DNA of 20,697 nt from an uncultured Eubacteriales bacterium (lineage in GTDB: Bacteria; Bacillota; Clostridia; Oscillospirales; CAG-272). Below are positions 7,776-15,111 of this stretch, piece by piece. Under the pieces are notes generated by a model, which was not told where the DNA came from, made no database searches, and saw only the letters and a list, made by a program, of their open reading frames with translations. The stretch is from the NCBI GenBank assembly GCA_934526185.1, contig CAKTAA010000039.1, positions 1-20,697 of the forward strand. Reading direction: 5' to 3'. The stretch's first letter is position 1. Every line of letters begins with the position of its first letter. The position numbers and the translations under genes are program-made.

Positions 7776-8147
7776 CTAATGTAGTCGGTTCAACATTGAC
7801 ATATCAAACAAAATAATGGAAAGCACGGCGACCAGAATAAAAAGAGTGAGAATCCCGCCAATAACCATCCCTGCTATCGCTAAGTTTTTGCCTTTTTGAT
7901 TTGTACCGGCAATTTGTTTATAACCGATGGCAGATAATATGAGACCGCCGGCCCCGAGAATCGGCAAGCAAATGGCAATACATGACACGATAAATCCCAA
8001 AACCACCATTGTATTGGTTTGTTTTAAATAATTCCCTACAGATGAAATTCCTTCTTCAAATGAAGAGCCCGATTTTACCGCATTGCCGCAGGACGGACAA
8101 AACTTTTCCCCCTCAGAAACAGGACTGCCGCATTTTGTACAATACAT
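7776..8147 (-). CDS. Zinc-ribbon membrane protein with DUF4190-like segment
   Basis: This is a 123-residue protein. The N-terminus holds a zinc ribbon with C3-x2-C6 and C17-x2-C20 (MYCTKCGS, KFCPSCGN), followed by a short linker. Two hydrophobic segments (about 46-72 and 88-112) are separated by IGYKQIAGTNQKGKNLAIAGMVIG, the pattern of DUF4190-type small membrane proteins. The ribbon probably stays cytoplasmic. Function is unknown for this architecture, which is common in Firmicutes. The ATG at 8145-8147 follows GGAGGAA. A perfect-consensus promoter lies about 120 bases upstream, so expression should be high unless repressed, perhaps by the divergent XRE regulator. It ends convergently with the DUF4838 gene. 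Confidence 0.88.
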   Translation of the reverse strand: MYCTKCGSPVSEGEKFCPSCGNAVKSGSSFEEGISSVGNYLKQTNTMVVLGFIVSCIAICLPILGAGGLILSAIGYKQIAGTNQKGKNLAIAGMVIGGILTLFILVAVLSIILFDMSMLNRLH

Positions 8148-8268
8148 AGCTTATTCCTCCATTCTTACTCCTTTTTGCTCATGCCAAGCAAGATGTACCC
8201 GCTGCCAATTTCTCTCCTGAATTTGTATAAATCTCTCTTCTCAAACCAAACTATATAAAATTTTCTCA

Positions 8269-8297
8269 ATTATATCATTCATTTCGTGGATTGTCAA
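8269..8297 (-). promoter_or_regulatory. Full-consensus sigma-A promoter of the zinc-ribbon gene
   Basis: The minus strand has TTGACA (8297-8292), a 17-base spacer and TATAAT (8274-8269), an exact match to both hexamers. The leader to the ATG is about 115 bases. Confidence 0.9.
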
Positions 8298-8312
8298 TAC
8301 GATATGTGGTTA

Positions 8313-8340
8313 TTGTGAGAAACTTTCATCTTTGTATATT
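8313..8340 (+). promoter_or_regulatory. Candidate promoter of the second XRE regulator
   Basis: TTGTGA (8313-8318), a 16-base spacer and TATATT (8335-8340) give a very short leader of about 20 bases before the ATG at 8366. It lies about 16 bases from the opposing minus-strand -35 box, so a bound regulator could affect both. Confidence 0.55.
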
Positions 8341-8365
8341 AGAATCATAAAAAGAGGTGGGAGCA

Positions 8366-8734
8366 ATGAGTTTTGGTGATGTCTTAAGGGAATTATTAGA
8401 CGATAACAATATAACGCAAAAACAATTGGCAACTGACTTGAATATCGGTACAACCACGATTGGAAATTACATTCGTGGTTTTCGCGAACCCGATTTTGAG
8501 ATACTAAAACTGTTGGCTGCTTATTTTCATGTCACAACGGATTACCTGCTGAATTTTCAATCCGGTATAACGGAGGATCACGGCGAAGATGAATTGCTGC
8601 GTCTCTACCGGTCATTGCCGGCAGAACAAAAAGAATTTTTTTTAGAACAAGGAAAACTTTTGGTTCGCCATAACGCGAAAGAAAATGCAAAATCATCGAA
8701 ATTGACTTCACCAAACGGAAGTAATGCGGGATAA
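8366..8734 (+). CDS. XRE-family transcriptional regulator
   Basis: This is a 122-residue protein. Residues about 3-58 are an HTH_3 domain: FGDVLRELLDDNNITQKQLA, then TDLNIGTTTIGNYIRGFREP as the recognition region, then FEILKLLAAYFHVTTDYLL, which is typical of clostridial XRE regulators. The C-terminal half (EDELLRLYRSLPAEQKEFFLEQGKLL) is a helix common in this group and probably dimerises; it ends in a polar tail. The ATG at 8366 is preferred because AGGTGGGAG precedes it; an in-frame GTG at 8357 would add three residues and overlap that site. It is divergent from the zinc-ribbon gene and may control it and itself. A terminator follows at 8846. Confidence 0.9.
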   Translation: MSFGDVLRELLDDNNITQKQLATDLNIGTTTIGNYIRGFREPDFEILKLLAAYFHVTTDYLLNFQSGITEDHGEDELLRLYRSLPAEQKEFFLEQGKLLVRHNAKENAKSSKLTSPNGSNAG

Positions 8735-8845
8735 ATTCTTCTTCCGTCGAATTTACACGTATCTGTCAATAAGAGGTATAGTCTCACCTAACAGTTCGGT
8801 CGGTTCATCTAAGGGCTGCGGACACCTTTTCTTTACGAAGTTATA

Positions 8846-8880
8846 AAGCAGGAGCGGGGATACTTGTTCCTGTTTTTTTA
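8846..8880 (+). terminator. Intrinsic terminator downstream of the second XRE gene
   Basis: AAGCAGGAGC (8846-8855) pairs with GTTCCTGTTT (8865-8874, two G-U pairs), followed by a run of Ts (8873-8879). Confidence 0.78.
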
Positions 8881-9012
8881 TTAATCGATTCTCCTTCAAG
8901 CATCTTTCCGAATTGGCAGCATATGCGTTTGTTTCAAGTATAATGGGAACACAAAAAGGCTAAATGGAGCCAATTGTATATTTTTTTGATGCTTTTATTT
9001 GCTTCTGCGCTA

Positions 9013-9041
9013 TTGCAATGTTTTTCAAAATATGGTATAAT
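9013..9041 (+). promoter_or_regulatory. Candidate sigma-A promoter of the B12-controlled operon
   Basis: TTGCAA (9013-9018), a 17-base spacer and a perfect TATAAT (9036-9041). The start would be near 9048, about 130 bases before the riboswitch. An alternative -10 (TATAAT, 9150-9155) nearer the riboswitch lacks a good -35. Confidence 0.65.
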
Positions 9042-9175
9042 CTGCATGGTGTCAGCTTAAAGCGTCATAAAACCGCTTACGGCTGTGCAGCACAGTTTTC
9101 GCCAGACAGAGCTTCGCTTAGTCTGAGCAAAGCTGCCGGGATTTTATAGTATAATCCCGCAAAATTGAATATTGA

Positions 9176-9370
9176 TATAGGAAGATACGGTTTGAAAAGT
9201 TGCTAGCTGAGTAGATGTAAAAGGGAATCCGGTTCGAATCCGGAACAACCGCCATTACTGTATTTGACAAGATAAGAGCATAGATCCATTGGGATATTTG
9301 TATCCTGAGAAGGATGCTCTTTTGTGACTATGTCACTTCATCATAAGTCAGGATACCTGCCGTATCTTTT
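9176..9370 (+). promoter_or_regulatory. Cobalamin (B12) riboswitch
   Basis: The B12-box core is clear: AAAAGGGAATCCGG, then a GGTTCGAATCCGGAACAACC variant of the usual segment, then GCCATTACTGT (9251-9261). The 3' conserved piece AGTCAGGATACCTGCC (about 9346-9361) matches the family's AGCCAGGAGACCTGCC. The closing helix is visible: AGATACGG (9183-9190) pairs perfectly with CCGTATCT (9360-9367). A variable hairpin with GAGCAT/ATGCTC arms (about 9277-9320) fits the P7-P10 insertion. An intrinsic terminator follows, so bound cobalamin should stop transcription. The T-loop-like GGTTCGAATCC first suggests a tRNA, but the rest fits only the riboswitch. Confidence 0.93.
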
Positions 9371-9397
9371 TAGGTTCAACATAACTTGGGTGAGAAG

Positions 9398-9452
9398 AGT
9401 GCAACCGATTTATCGCCGCATTGCCGGCTTTGGGTATGCACTTTTTTGTTTT
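9398..9452 (+). terminator. Terminator serving as riboswitch expression platform
   Basis: AGTGCA (9398-9403) pairs with TGCACT (9437-9442) and is followed by TTTTTTGTTTT. The inner arm includes ACC/GGT and GCCG/CGGC pairings. It lies 30 bases after the riboswitch and before the first gene. Confidence 0.85.
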
Positions 9453-9554
9453 GTATATTACTCAAAGCTCTGGTTCCCTATACTTTTAGGATAAATCTGT
9501 TGTGCTCTTTTGACCTGACGGTTGAAGGAGTTTTATTTGTTAGGAGGGATGAAC

Positions 9555-9770
9555 GTGATATCAGATGAGAAAAAGTCTTGGGCGGAAGAACTTTTGCGTC
9601 GGAAAAGCGAAGAACTTGGAAGAATGCCGAAAAAAGATGATTTCGATGAAATCACAAGATCCCAAATAAAGGCATTTCTGGGTCCTTGGCCAAGAGCTTT
9701 GGAGGCAGCCGGTCTGAAGGAAGCGAAGCCTGAAAAACGCAAGTCTAAAAAAAGAAAAAAATCTGGGTGA
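9555..9770 (+). CDS. Small homing-endonuclease-associated-repeat (HNH_repeat) protein
   Basis: This is a 71-residue basic protein: SWAEELLRRKSEELGRMPKK, then DFDEITRSQIKAFLGPWPRA, then LEAAGLKEAKP, ending in a lysine/arginine-rich tail (KRKSKKRKKSG). The R-x-P-x-x-x-D-F and F-G/LGPWPRALEAAGL pattern is that of the short repeat found beside homing endonucleases, thought to bind DNA. Here there is one copy and no nuclease domain. The GTG at 9555 is preferred, with GGAGG seven bases upstream; an ATG at 9549 is too close to that site, and a TTG at 9522 also opens the frame. It is the first gene after the B12 riboswitch and is 102 bp from the giant surface protein gene. Its role in that operon is unknown; a DNA- or RNA-binding regulator is possible. 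Confidence 0.78.
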   Translation: MISDEKKSWAEELLRRKSEELGRMPKKDDFDEITRSQIKAFLGPWPRALEAAGLKEAKPEKRKSKKRKKSG

Positions 9771-9816
9771 TGCAGAATTTCAGCGGAATCCTCCTTGTAA
9801 CACGCTCGGAAAGAAG

Positions 9817-9847
9817 AGCGCAGAACGCTTGTGAAGCGTCCCGCGCT
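9817..9847 (+). other. Strong intercistronic hairpin
   Basis: Nested arms AGCGC/GCGCT (9817-9821, 9843-9847) and ACGCTT/AAGCGT (9825-9830, 9834-9839) enclose a GTG loop. The hairpin ends 10 bases before the AGGAGG of the next gene and lacks a U-run. It could protect or process the mRNA, or tune expression between the small gene and the large one. Confidence 0.6.
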
Positions 9848-9872
9848 GACCAAAATTTAGGAGGATATAAAA

Positions 9873-12800
9873 ATGATATGCAAAGCAAACCGGCTGATAG
9901 CCGGATTTTTAGCGATTCTTATGGTAGCGGCAATTCTGCCTGCTGATATTTTTGCCGCAGGACCTGATCTGACAATCGGAACACTGACAGAACTGCAAAC
10001 CTTTGCCGACGACGTAAGCAGCGGCAATACCTATGAGGGAAAAACTGTCGTTCTGACAGCGAACATCGCCCTTGGCGGTGAAAGCAGTCCATGGACGCCA
10101 ATCGGAACCTCTGCAAATACCTTTAAAGGAACCTTTGACGGAAACTATCATGTCATCAGCGGACTGTATATTTCCTCCGGCTCCTATGCCGGACTGTTCG
10201 GTTATGTAAATGGCGGAACAGTGAAAAATCTGGTAGTAGACGGCAGCGTAAGCGGTTCGAGCAATGTGGCGGGTATCGTCGGATATTTAAACGCCGGCAC
10301 AGTTAAAAATTGCGGTAACTATGCGAATGTTACCGGGCAGAGTGCTGTCGGCGGCGTGGCAGGCTATGTCGGCGGAGCATCTCTTGTCAGCGAATGCTTC
10401 AATGCCGGAAACGTAACCGGAACCACCGGATATATCGGCGGTGTGACCGGGCAGCACTGGCGCGCCGGAGAAGTGGTAAACTGTTACAACGTCGGAACGG
10501 TAACAGGTCCTGCAACTGTCGGCGGTGTAACAGGCGGACATAAGGCGGCTTCTCCCGTACTTGCCAACTGCTACAATGCTGGAAGCGTTATAGATTCCAA
10601 AGGAGATAACAACAATATCGGCGCATTAGTCGGTGCAAGCAAAGGTACGAACACCAACTGCTATTATATTAAAAATACAGGAACCGACACGAAGGACGGT
10701 ATCCGTGAGATCGAAATACTGTCCGCATCCATACTCGGAGATGCGTTTGATGACACCGCAGAACGGCCCGTGCTGAAATGGGAGAGCGGGATTAGCACAG
10801 ATGCTCCGGTTCGTCCCCCGTTTACGGAAAGCACAGAGCTGTCCGCCGCCCTTGCGGCATACATCAGAATGGCAATTAACAGCACAAAAACCCAGTCGGG
10901 TCTTCTGGCAGCCGAAACACTTTTAGGAAATGAAGTGTATATGGCCGGTGCCAGTTCCACCGCAACCGACTGGATGGCGCTTGCCATGGGGCGTTTTGGA
11001 TATTTCGATGCATCTGACGGCTGTTACCGTTATATGTATGAAGACGGCGACGGTTATGAGGCTTATCTTTCTGCAATGAAAGCCTATATAGAGAAATCCT
11101 ATCAGGATAACAGAGGCATTCTTCACAGCGCAAAAGCAACCGAATGGCACAGGGCAGTTGTTGCCATTGCCGCTCTTGGCGGAAACCCTGCTGATTTCGG
11201 CATATATAACAACAGTCAAATCAATCTGATAGCGGACGGCAGTTATAACTGTGCTCTGAAGGCGGGCCCCGGAACACAGGGCATCAACGGCTGGATCTGG
11301 GGACTTATCGCGTTGGATACCGGCGTTTACGAAGTACCGTCTGACGCGAAATATACACGCGAAACCTTTATTACCGAAATTCTTAAAATGCAGCTCACTG
11401 ACGGAGTGAACGGCAATGAATACGGCGGTTGGGTACTCGGCGGCTACGGGAGCAGCTCGGATGTGGATATCACTGCCATGGCAATTCAGGCACTTGCCCC
11501 GTATTATAATGATGATACGGTTTATACCTATACCAATACAAACAGCAAAAAGGAAGTATCAAAAACCGTCCGGCAGTGTGTTGACGAAGCGCTTGACTGC
11601 CTTGGTTCCATGATGAGCAGCAGCGGCGGTTTCTCCTCCTGGGATACAAACAATGTCGAAAGCATTTCTCAGGTTGTTGTGGCGCTCTGCTCGCTCGGTA
11701 TCAATCCAGCGGAGGATACCCGCTTCCTTACGGAAAGCGGTGATACCCTTCTCGACAGTATTCTGCAGTTCCGTCTGTCTGACGGCGGCTTCTGCCATGT
11801 GTTAAGCGGCGGATGGAACTCCATGGCAAACGATCAGGCGACTTATGCGCTGGTCGCTTACTGGAGACTGGAAAACGGTATGAGGGCACTTTATGATATG
11901 CGCTCCGACTGGAGCGCAGAAGAGAAAGCCGCCATTGAGACAGCGATTCATACAATTGACGCGCTTCCCGCACCTGCGGCCGCGGATTATAAGGCAAAGC
12001 TGAAAGAAGCGCTTTCCGTTTTCCGTGCCGTTCCCCAGGATGAACGCCGCTATGTAAGCAACTACGCTTCTCTTGCCTCGGCACTTGAGCTTATCGGCGG
12101 TGAGGCGGCTTTAGATACGACTGTGCCGTATATCACCTCTGTCTCCGTAACCAAACGTCCAGACAAAACCACTTATTATGAAGGCGATGTTTTTGATGCT
12201 TCGGGAATGCTTGTAACCGCTCAGTTAAGTGACGGAAGTGCTCAGGAGATTACAGATTACAAGCTTTCGCCAAGCGGTGAGCTAACGCTTACCGACGACA
12301 CTGTGTATATCTCCTACGGCAATCTGAAAACCTCTGTTTCCATTACGGTACGGGAAAGGATGCCGTGGGAGGGCGAGGGTACAGAGGAATCCCCCTATCT
12401 CATAAAAACAGCAGATGATCTGGTCGATCTGCAATTCTATATCAAAAATAAAAATATGGCGACCTCCGGTATTCATTTTCTCATGACGCGGGATATCAAT
12501 ATGAAATACATTGAGGAGTGGACAGGCATTGCAGCAAATTCAAACGTCGGATTTCAGGGACATTTTGACGGTGGCGGGCATTCCCTATGGAACGTGAACG
12601 GCTCCTCTGTGTATATCGTCGGAGGGATATTTGCCAAGCTCGGCGACGGTGCCCTAATTGAAAATCTTACCGTCGCAAGCGGGACTATCGGTCATTCCTA
12701 CATGTATTCTGCAGCAGGTATTGCAGGAGAGATTCTGGAAAATTCAACCGTTACGATTCGCAATTGCCACAACTATGCGTCTGTATACGGTTTATGGGGG

Positions 12801-15053
12801 ATCGGCGGTATTCTCGGTGAGGTGCAGAGCAACGGACATGCCATCATTGAAAACTGCAGCAACCACGGCGTCATTACGGCATCCTATACAGGCGGCGGTA
12901 TCGTCGGTCAGGTCGGCCCGAACCGCTGGCAGAACAATGGTGCAAAAGTTACGGTTGTCAATTGCTATAATGCCGGTTCCGTCTGTGGCAGCGGAAGCTG
13001 GGGCAATGGCGGTATTGTCGGTAACTTCCAGCTTGGCGGAACAGCCGTCGTCTCTGAAATCCAAAACTGCTACAACGCCGGTTCGGTAACCGGTTCCGCT
13101 TCCGGCTCCGTTATCGGCAGTGCGGAAGAAGCCACCGTTTCGCTGAAGAATGTGTATTATCTGGAAACCTCCGCTCCTTTGGCCTGCGGCACCTTTACCG
13201 ACGGCGGTACATATGAAGCCGGTACCATAACCGGAGCAGCCGTCTCGCGTACGAAAGAAGAAATGAAAGCAAATGCTTTTGCTGTTTCGCTCGGCGATGC
13301 ATTTGTCAAAGATACGGAAGCAATCAATGACGGATACCCCTGTGTGTTCAATCAGGCGGCTATCGGCGAAGAGGTTCCCGTACACGCCGGGCTTGAGATT
13401 GGAACGGCCGAGGAGCTCAAAGCCTTTGCTGAACGTGTAAACGCCGGCGAGAGCTTTACAAACAAGTCCGTAGCGCTCACGGCGCATATTGATCTCAGCA
13501 CTGTTTCCGACTGGACACCTATCGGTTCATCCAGCAAGTATCAGTTTGACGGCAACTTCGACGGCCAAGGCTATGTGATTGACAATCTTACCTCCTCCAC
13601 GGGCGGACTGTTCGGTTATGTCGGTGTCAACGCCGTTATCAAAAATGTCGGTGTTGCAAGCGGTGAAATCGGCAGTAAAAGCTCCTACAGTTCCTTTATG
13701 GGTGCCATTGCCAAGTGGAGCAATGGCGCTGATCTTATCAACTGCTGGAACGGGGCGGATGTCTATTCCGGCGGTTACAGCGGCGGTATTATCGGTACTG
13801 TAAGAGACGGCGGCGAAAGTCTGATCAAGGGCTGCTATAACGTAGGCAGCATATATGGCAAAGACTCTGCTATTGGCGGTATTGTCGGTCATCTCGATAC
13901 CTCCAGAAACGGAACCTCAGTCGAGGTTACGGTTGAGGACTGCTATAACGCCGGATTTGTCACCGGAAAATATTCTGTCGGAGGTATAATCGGAAAGGCA
14001 CAGGATGGACATAAAATCCGCAACTGCTATAACGTCGGCGAAATCGTCTCCGAAACAGAAAAAGAAGCAGGAGCTGTTGCTGGTGATGTCACCTCTGGAA
14101 ATTTGATTGAAAACTGCTATTATAATTCAGACATCCACAGCACAGGTATTGCCGGCGGTATAGATACAACCATCGGAAAATCTACTTTCGACATGAAAGG
14201 CGGCGAATTTCTAAGTCTGCTCAGCGACAGCTTCAAAGAGGATCTTTTAGACCTTGTCAACAGCGGATATCCTCTTCTCTCGTGGCAGAAGACCGCAGAC
14301 GCGAACGCTGTTCTTGAGGTAATCGGTAAAATTGACGCTATCGGCACTGTCACGCTGAACAGCAGTGTCTCCATAAACGAGGCACGCAACGCATACGATA
14401 ATCTTGACGAGGAACTGCAGTCCCATGTTTCCAATCTATCAGCGCTGGAACAGGCTGAAGAAGCGTTTGCGGCTATTCAGACTCTTGAGCAGGCAAAGAA
14501 CAGTGCCAAGCAACAGCTCGAATCTTACATGGATATGGCAGATTATCGCACCGCTCAGCAGAATGAATTGGCGCAGATCATTGTAGACGGCAAAGCTGCC
14601 ATTGACGCCGCAGTGGATACAGCCGCAGTATACAAGGCGCTTGCCGATGCCAAGGCCGAAGCAGAAACCGTCAAAACAGATAAACAGCTCTCCGACGAGG
14701 AAGCGGCAAATGCTGTATCGGAAAAAATCAATGCAATTGGTACGGTAACGCTGGAGAGCGAGGAAACCATTAACGCAATTCGCTCGGCATTCAATGCGCT
14801 TTCTGACGAGGCAAAAAAATTGGTCGGCAACTACGAAACACTAACCCGGGCAGAAGCGGAGCTGGATAAACTCAAGGACGAAGCCGATACAAAGAGCACG
14901 ACGGATGACAGTCAGGAATCTAATCTCCCAAACACCCCAGATAAATCACCGCAAACGGGAGATTTGGGAAATCCTTCCTTGAATGCCGCCATTGCGGCAA
15001 TCAGTCTGTTAGCCTTTGTTATACTTGCAGCCTCAAGAAAAAGAGCGCTGTAA
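9873..15053 (+). CDS. Giant wall-anchored GLUG-repeat protein with transcobalamin-alpha-like barrel
   Basis: This is a 1726-residue surface protein. The order is: signal peptide 1-29; GLUG-repeat block (about 34-270; repeated NCYNxGxVxG and GGIxGY units); alpha/alpha-barrel of the prenyltransferase/squalene-cyclase/transcobalamin-alpha superfamily (about 320-675), with AKATEWHR, INGWIWGLIALD, VDITAMAIQALAPYYN and VALCSLGINPAED; Ig-like group 3 domain (about 750-827); GLUG blocks two (about 832-1110) and three (about 1170-1420); two copies of a helical module beginning KI(D/N)AIGTVTL (1486 and 1618); and a sorting signal SPQTGD (1692-1697), hydrophobic stretch and SRKRAL tail. The terpene-cyclase DxDD motif reads DVDI here, so a binding role is likelier than catalysis. 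The ATG at 9873 lies eight bases after AGGAGG. It is the first large gene under the B12 riboswitch. Cobalamin capture is inferred from fold and context. Confidence 0.88.
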   Translation: MICKANRLIAGFLAILMVAAILPADIFAAGPDLTIGTLTELQTFADDVSSGNTYEGKTVVLTANIALGGESSPWTPIGTSANTFKGTFDGNYHVISGLYISSGSYAGLFGYVNGGTVKNLVVDGSVSGSSNVAGIVGYLNAGTVKNCGNYANVTGQSAVGGVAGYVGGASLVSECFNAGNVTGTTGYIGGVTGQHWRAGEVVNCYNVGTVTGPATVGGVTGGHKAASPVLANCYNAGSVIDSKGDNNNIGALVGASKGTNTNCYYIKNTGTDTKDGIREIEILSASILGDAFDDTAERPVLKWESGISTDAPVRPPFTESTELSAALAAYIRMAINSTKTQSGLLAAETLLGNEVYMAGASSTATDWMALAMGRFGYFDASDGCYRYMYEDGDGYEAYLSAMKAYIEKSYQDNRGILHSAKATEWHRAVVAIAALGGNPADFGIYNNSQINLIADGSYNCALKAGPGTQGINGWIWGLIALDTGVYEVPSDAKYTRETFITEILKMQLTDGVNGNEYGGWVLGGYGSSSDVDITAMAIQALAPYYNDDTVYTYTNTNSKKEVSKTVRQCVDEALDCLGSMMSSSGGFSSWDTNNVESISQVVVALCSLGINPAEDTRFLTESGDTLLDSILQFRLSDGGFCHVLSGGWNSMANDQATYALVAYWRLENGMRALYDMRSDWSAEEKAAIETAIHTIDALPAPAAADYKAKLKEALSVFRAVPQDERRYVSNYASLASALELIGGEAALDTTVPYITSVSVTKRPDKTTYYEGDVFDASGMLVTAQLSDGSAQEITDYKLSPSGELTLTDDTVYISYGNLKTSVSITVRERMPWEGEGTEESPYLIKTADDLVDLQFYIKNKNMATSGIHFLMTRDINMKYIEEWTGIAANSNVGFQGHFDGGGHSLWNVNGSSVYIVGGIFAKLGDGALIENLTVASGTIGHSYMYSAAGIAGEILENSTVTIRNCHNYASVYGLWGIGGILGEVQSNGHAIIENCSNHGVITASYTGGGIVGQVGPNRWQNNGAKVTVVNCYNAGSVCGSGSWGNGGIVGNFQLGGTAVVSEIQNCYNAGSVTGSASGSVIGSAEEATVSLKNVYYLETSAPLACGTFTDGGTYEAGTITGAAVSRTKEEMKANAFAVSLGDAFVKDTEAINDGYPCVFNQAAIGEEVPVHAGLEIGTAEELKAFAERVNAGESFTNKSVALTAHIDLSTVSDWTPIGSSSKYQFDGNFDGQGYVIDNLTSSTGGLFGYVGVNAVIKNVGVASGEIGSKSSYSSFMGAIAKWSNGADLINCWNGADVYSGGYSGGIIGTVRDGGESLIKGCYNVGSIYGKDSAIGGIVGHLDTSRNGTSVEVTVEDCYNAGFVTGKYSVGGIIGKAQDGHKIRNCYNVGEIVSETEKEAGAVAGDVTSGNLIENCYYNSDIHSTGIAGGIDTTIGKSTFDMKGGEFLSLLSDSFKEDLLDLVNSGYPLLSWQKTADANAVLEVIGKIDAIGTVTLNSSVSINEARNAYDNLDEELQSHVSNLSALEQAEEAFAAIQTLEQAKNSAKQQLESYMDMADYRTAQQNELAQIIVDGKAAIDAAVDTAAVYKALADAKAEAETVKTDKQLSDEEAANAVSEKINAIGTVTLESEETINAIRSAFNALSDEAKKLVGNYETLTRAEAELDKLKDEADTKSTTDDSQESNLPNTPDKSPQTGDLGNPSLNAAIAAISLLAFVILAASRKRAL

Positions 15054-15056
15054 GTG

Positions 15057-15092
15057 AAAAGGGAGTGCGGCACTCGCCGCATTCCCACTTTT
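15057..15092 (+). terminator. Intercistronic hairpin, possibly a partial terminator
   Basis: AAAAGGGAGTGCGGC (15057-15071) pairs with GCCGCATTCCC-CTTTT (15076-15092, one G-U pair and a small bulge) around an ACTC loop. The T-run is short. It lies between the giant protein and the first DUF4430 gene and may lower downstream expression or stabilise mRNA ends; full termination would cut the operon. Confidence 0.55.
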
Positions 15093-15111
15093 CGTCTGAA
15101 AGGAGAAGTCA

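Larger units (their letters stand above)
8735..9175. other. Non-coding region between the XRE gene and the B12 riboswitch
   Basis: From 8735 to 8845 is the XRE 3' region, which is GC-richer and could fold (for example around 8795-8835); I recognise no RNA family. After the terminator comes AT-rich sequence, then the promoter at 9013-9041. A second -10-like TATAAT at 9150-9155 lies inside a GGGATT/AATCCC inverted repeat (9139-9159). I see no convincing gene here. Confidence 0.5.

Noticed and set aside
8720..8800. Minus-strand GTTAGGTGAGACT resembling the first part of an M-box (Mg) riboswitch
   Set aside because: The rest of the M-box core (such as the ACGCCAATGGGT segment) is missing downstream, and no transporter gene follows on that strand.
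8964..9149. A 61-codon plus-strand open frame
   Set aside because: It overlaps the promoter at 9013-9041, has no good ribosome site and reads like no protein; it is probably leader RNA sequence.
9228..9254. A possible tRNA from GGTTCGAATCC followed by a CCGCCA-like end
   Set aside because: No acceptor, D or anticodon arms fit upstream; the whole region instead matches a cobalamin riboswitch, with a paired closing helix and the AGGATACCTGCC 3' element.
12792..13487. A 231-codon minus-strand open frame inside the giant gene
   Set aside because: It is a shadow of the GLUG-coding frame; the plus strand has the signal peptide, repeats and ribosome site.
9960..14160. A direct DNA repeat array or CRISPR in the giant gene
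   Set aside because: The repetition is at protein level (GLUG units of varied length and codons), without constant DNA repeats and spacers.
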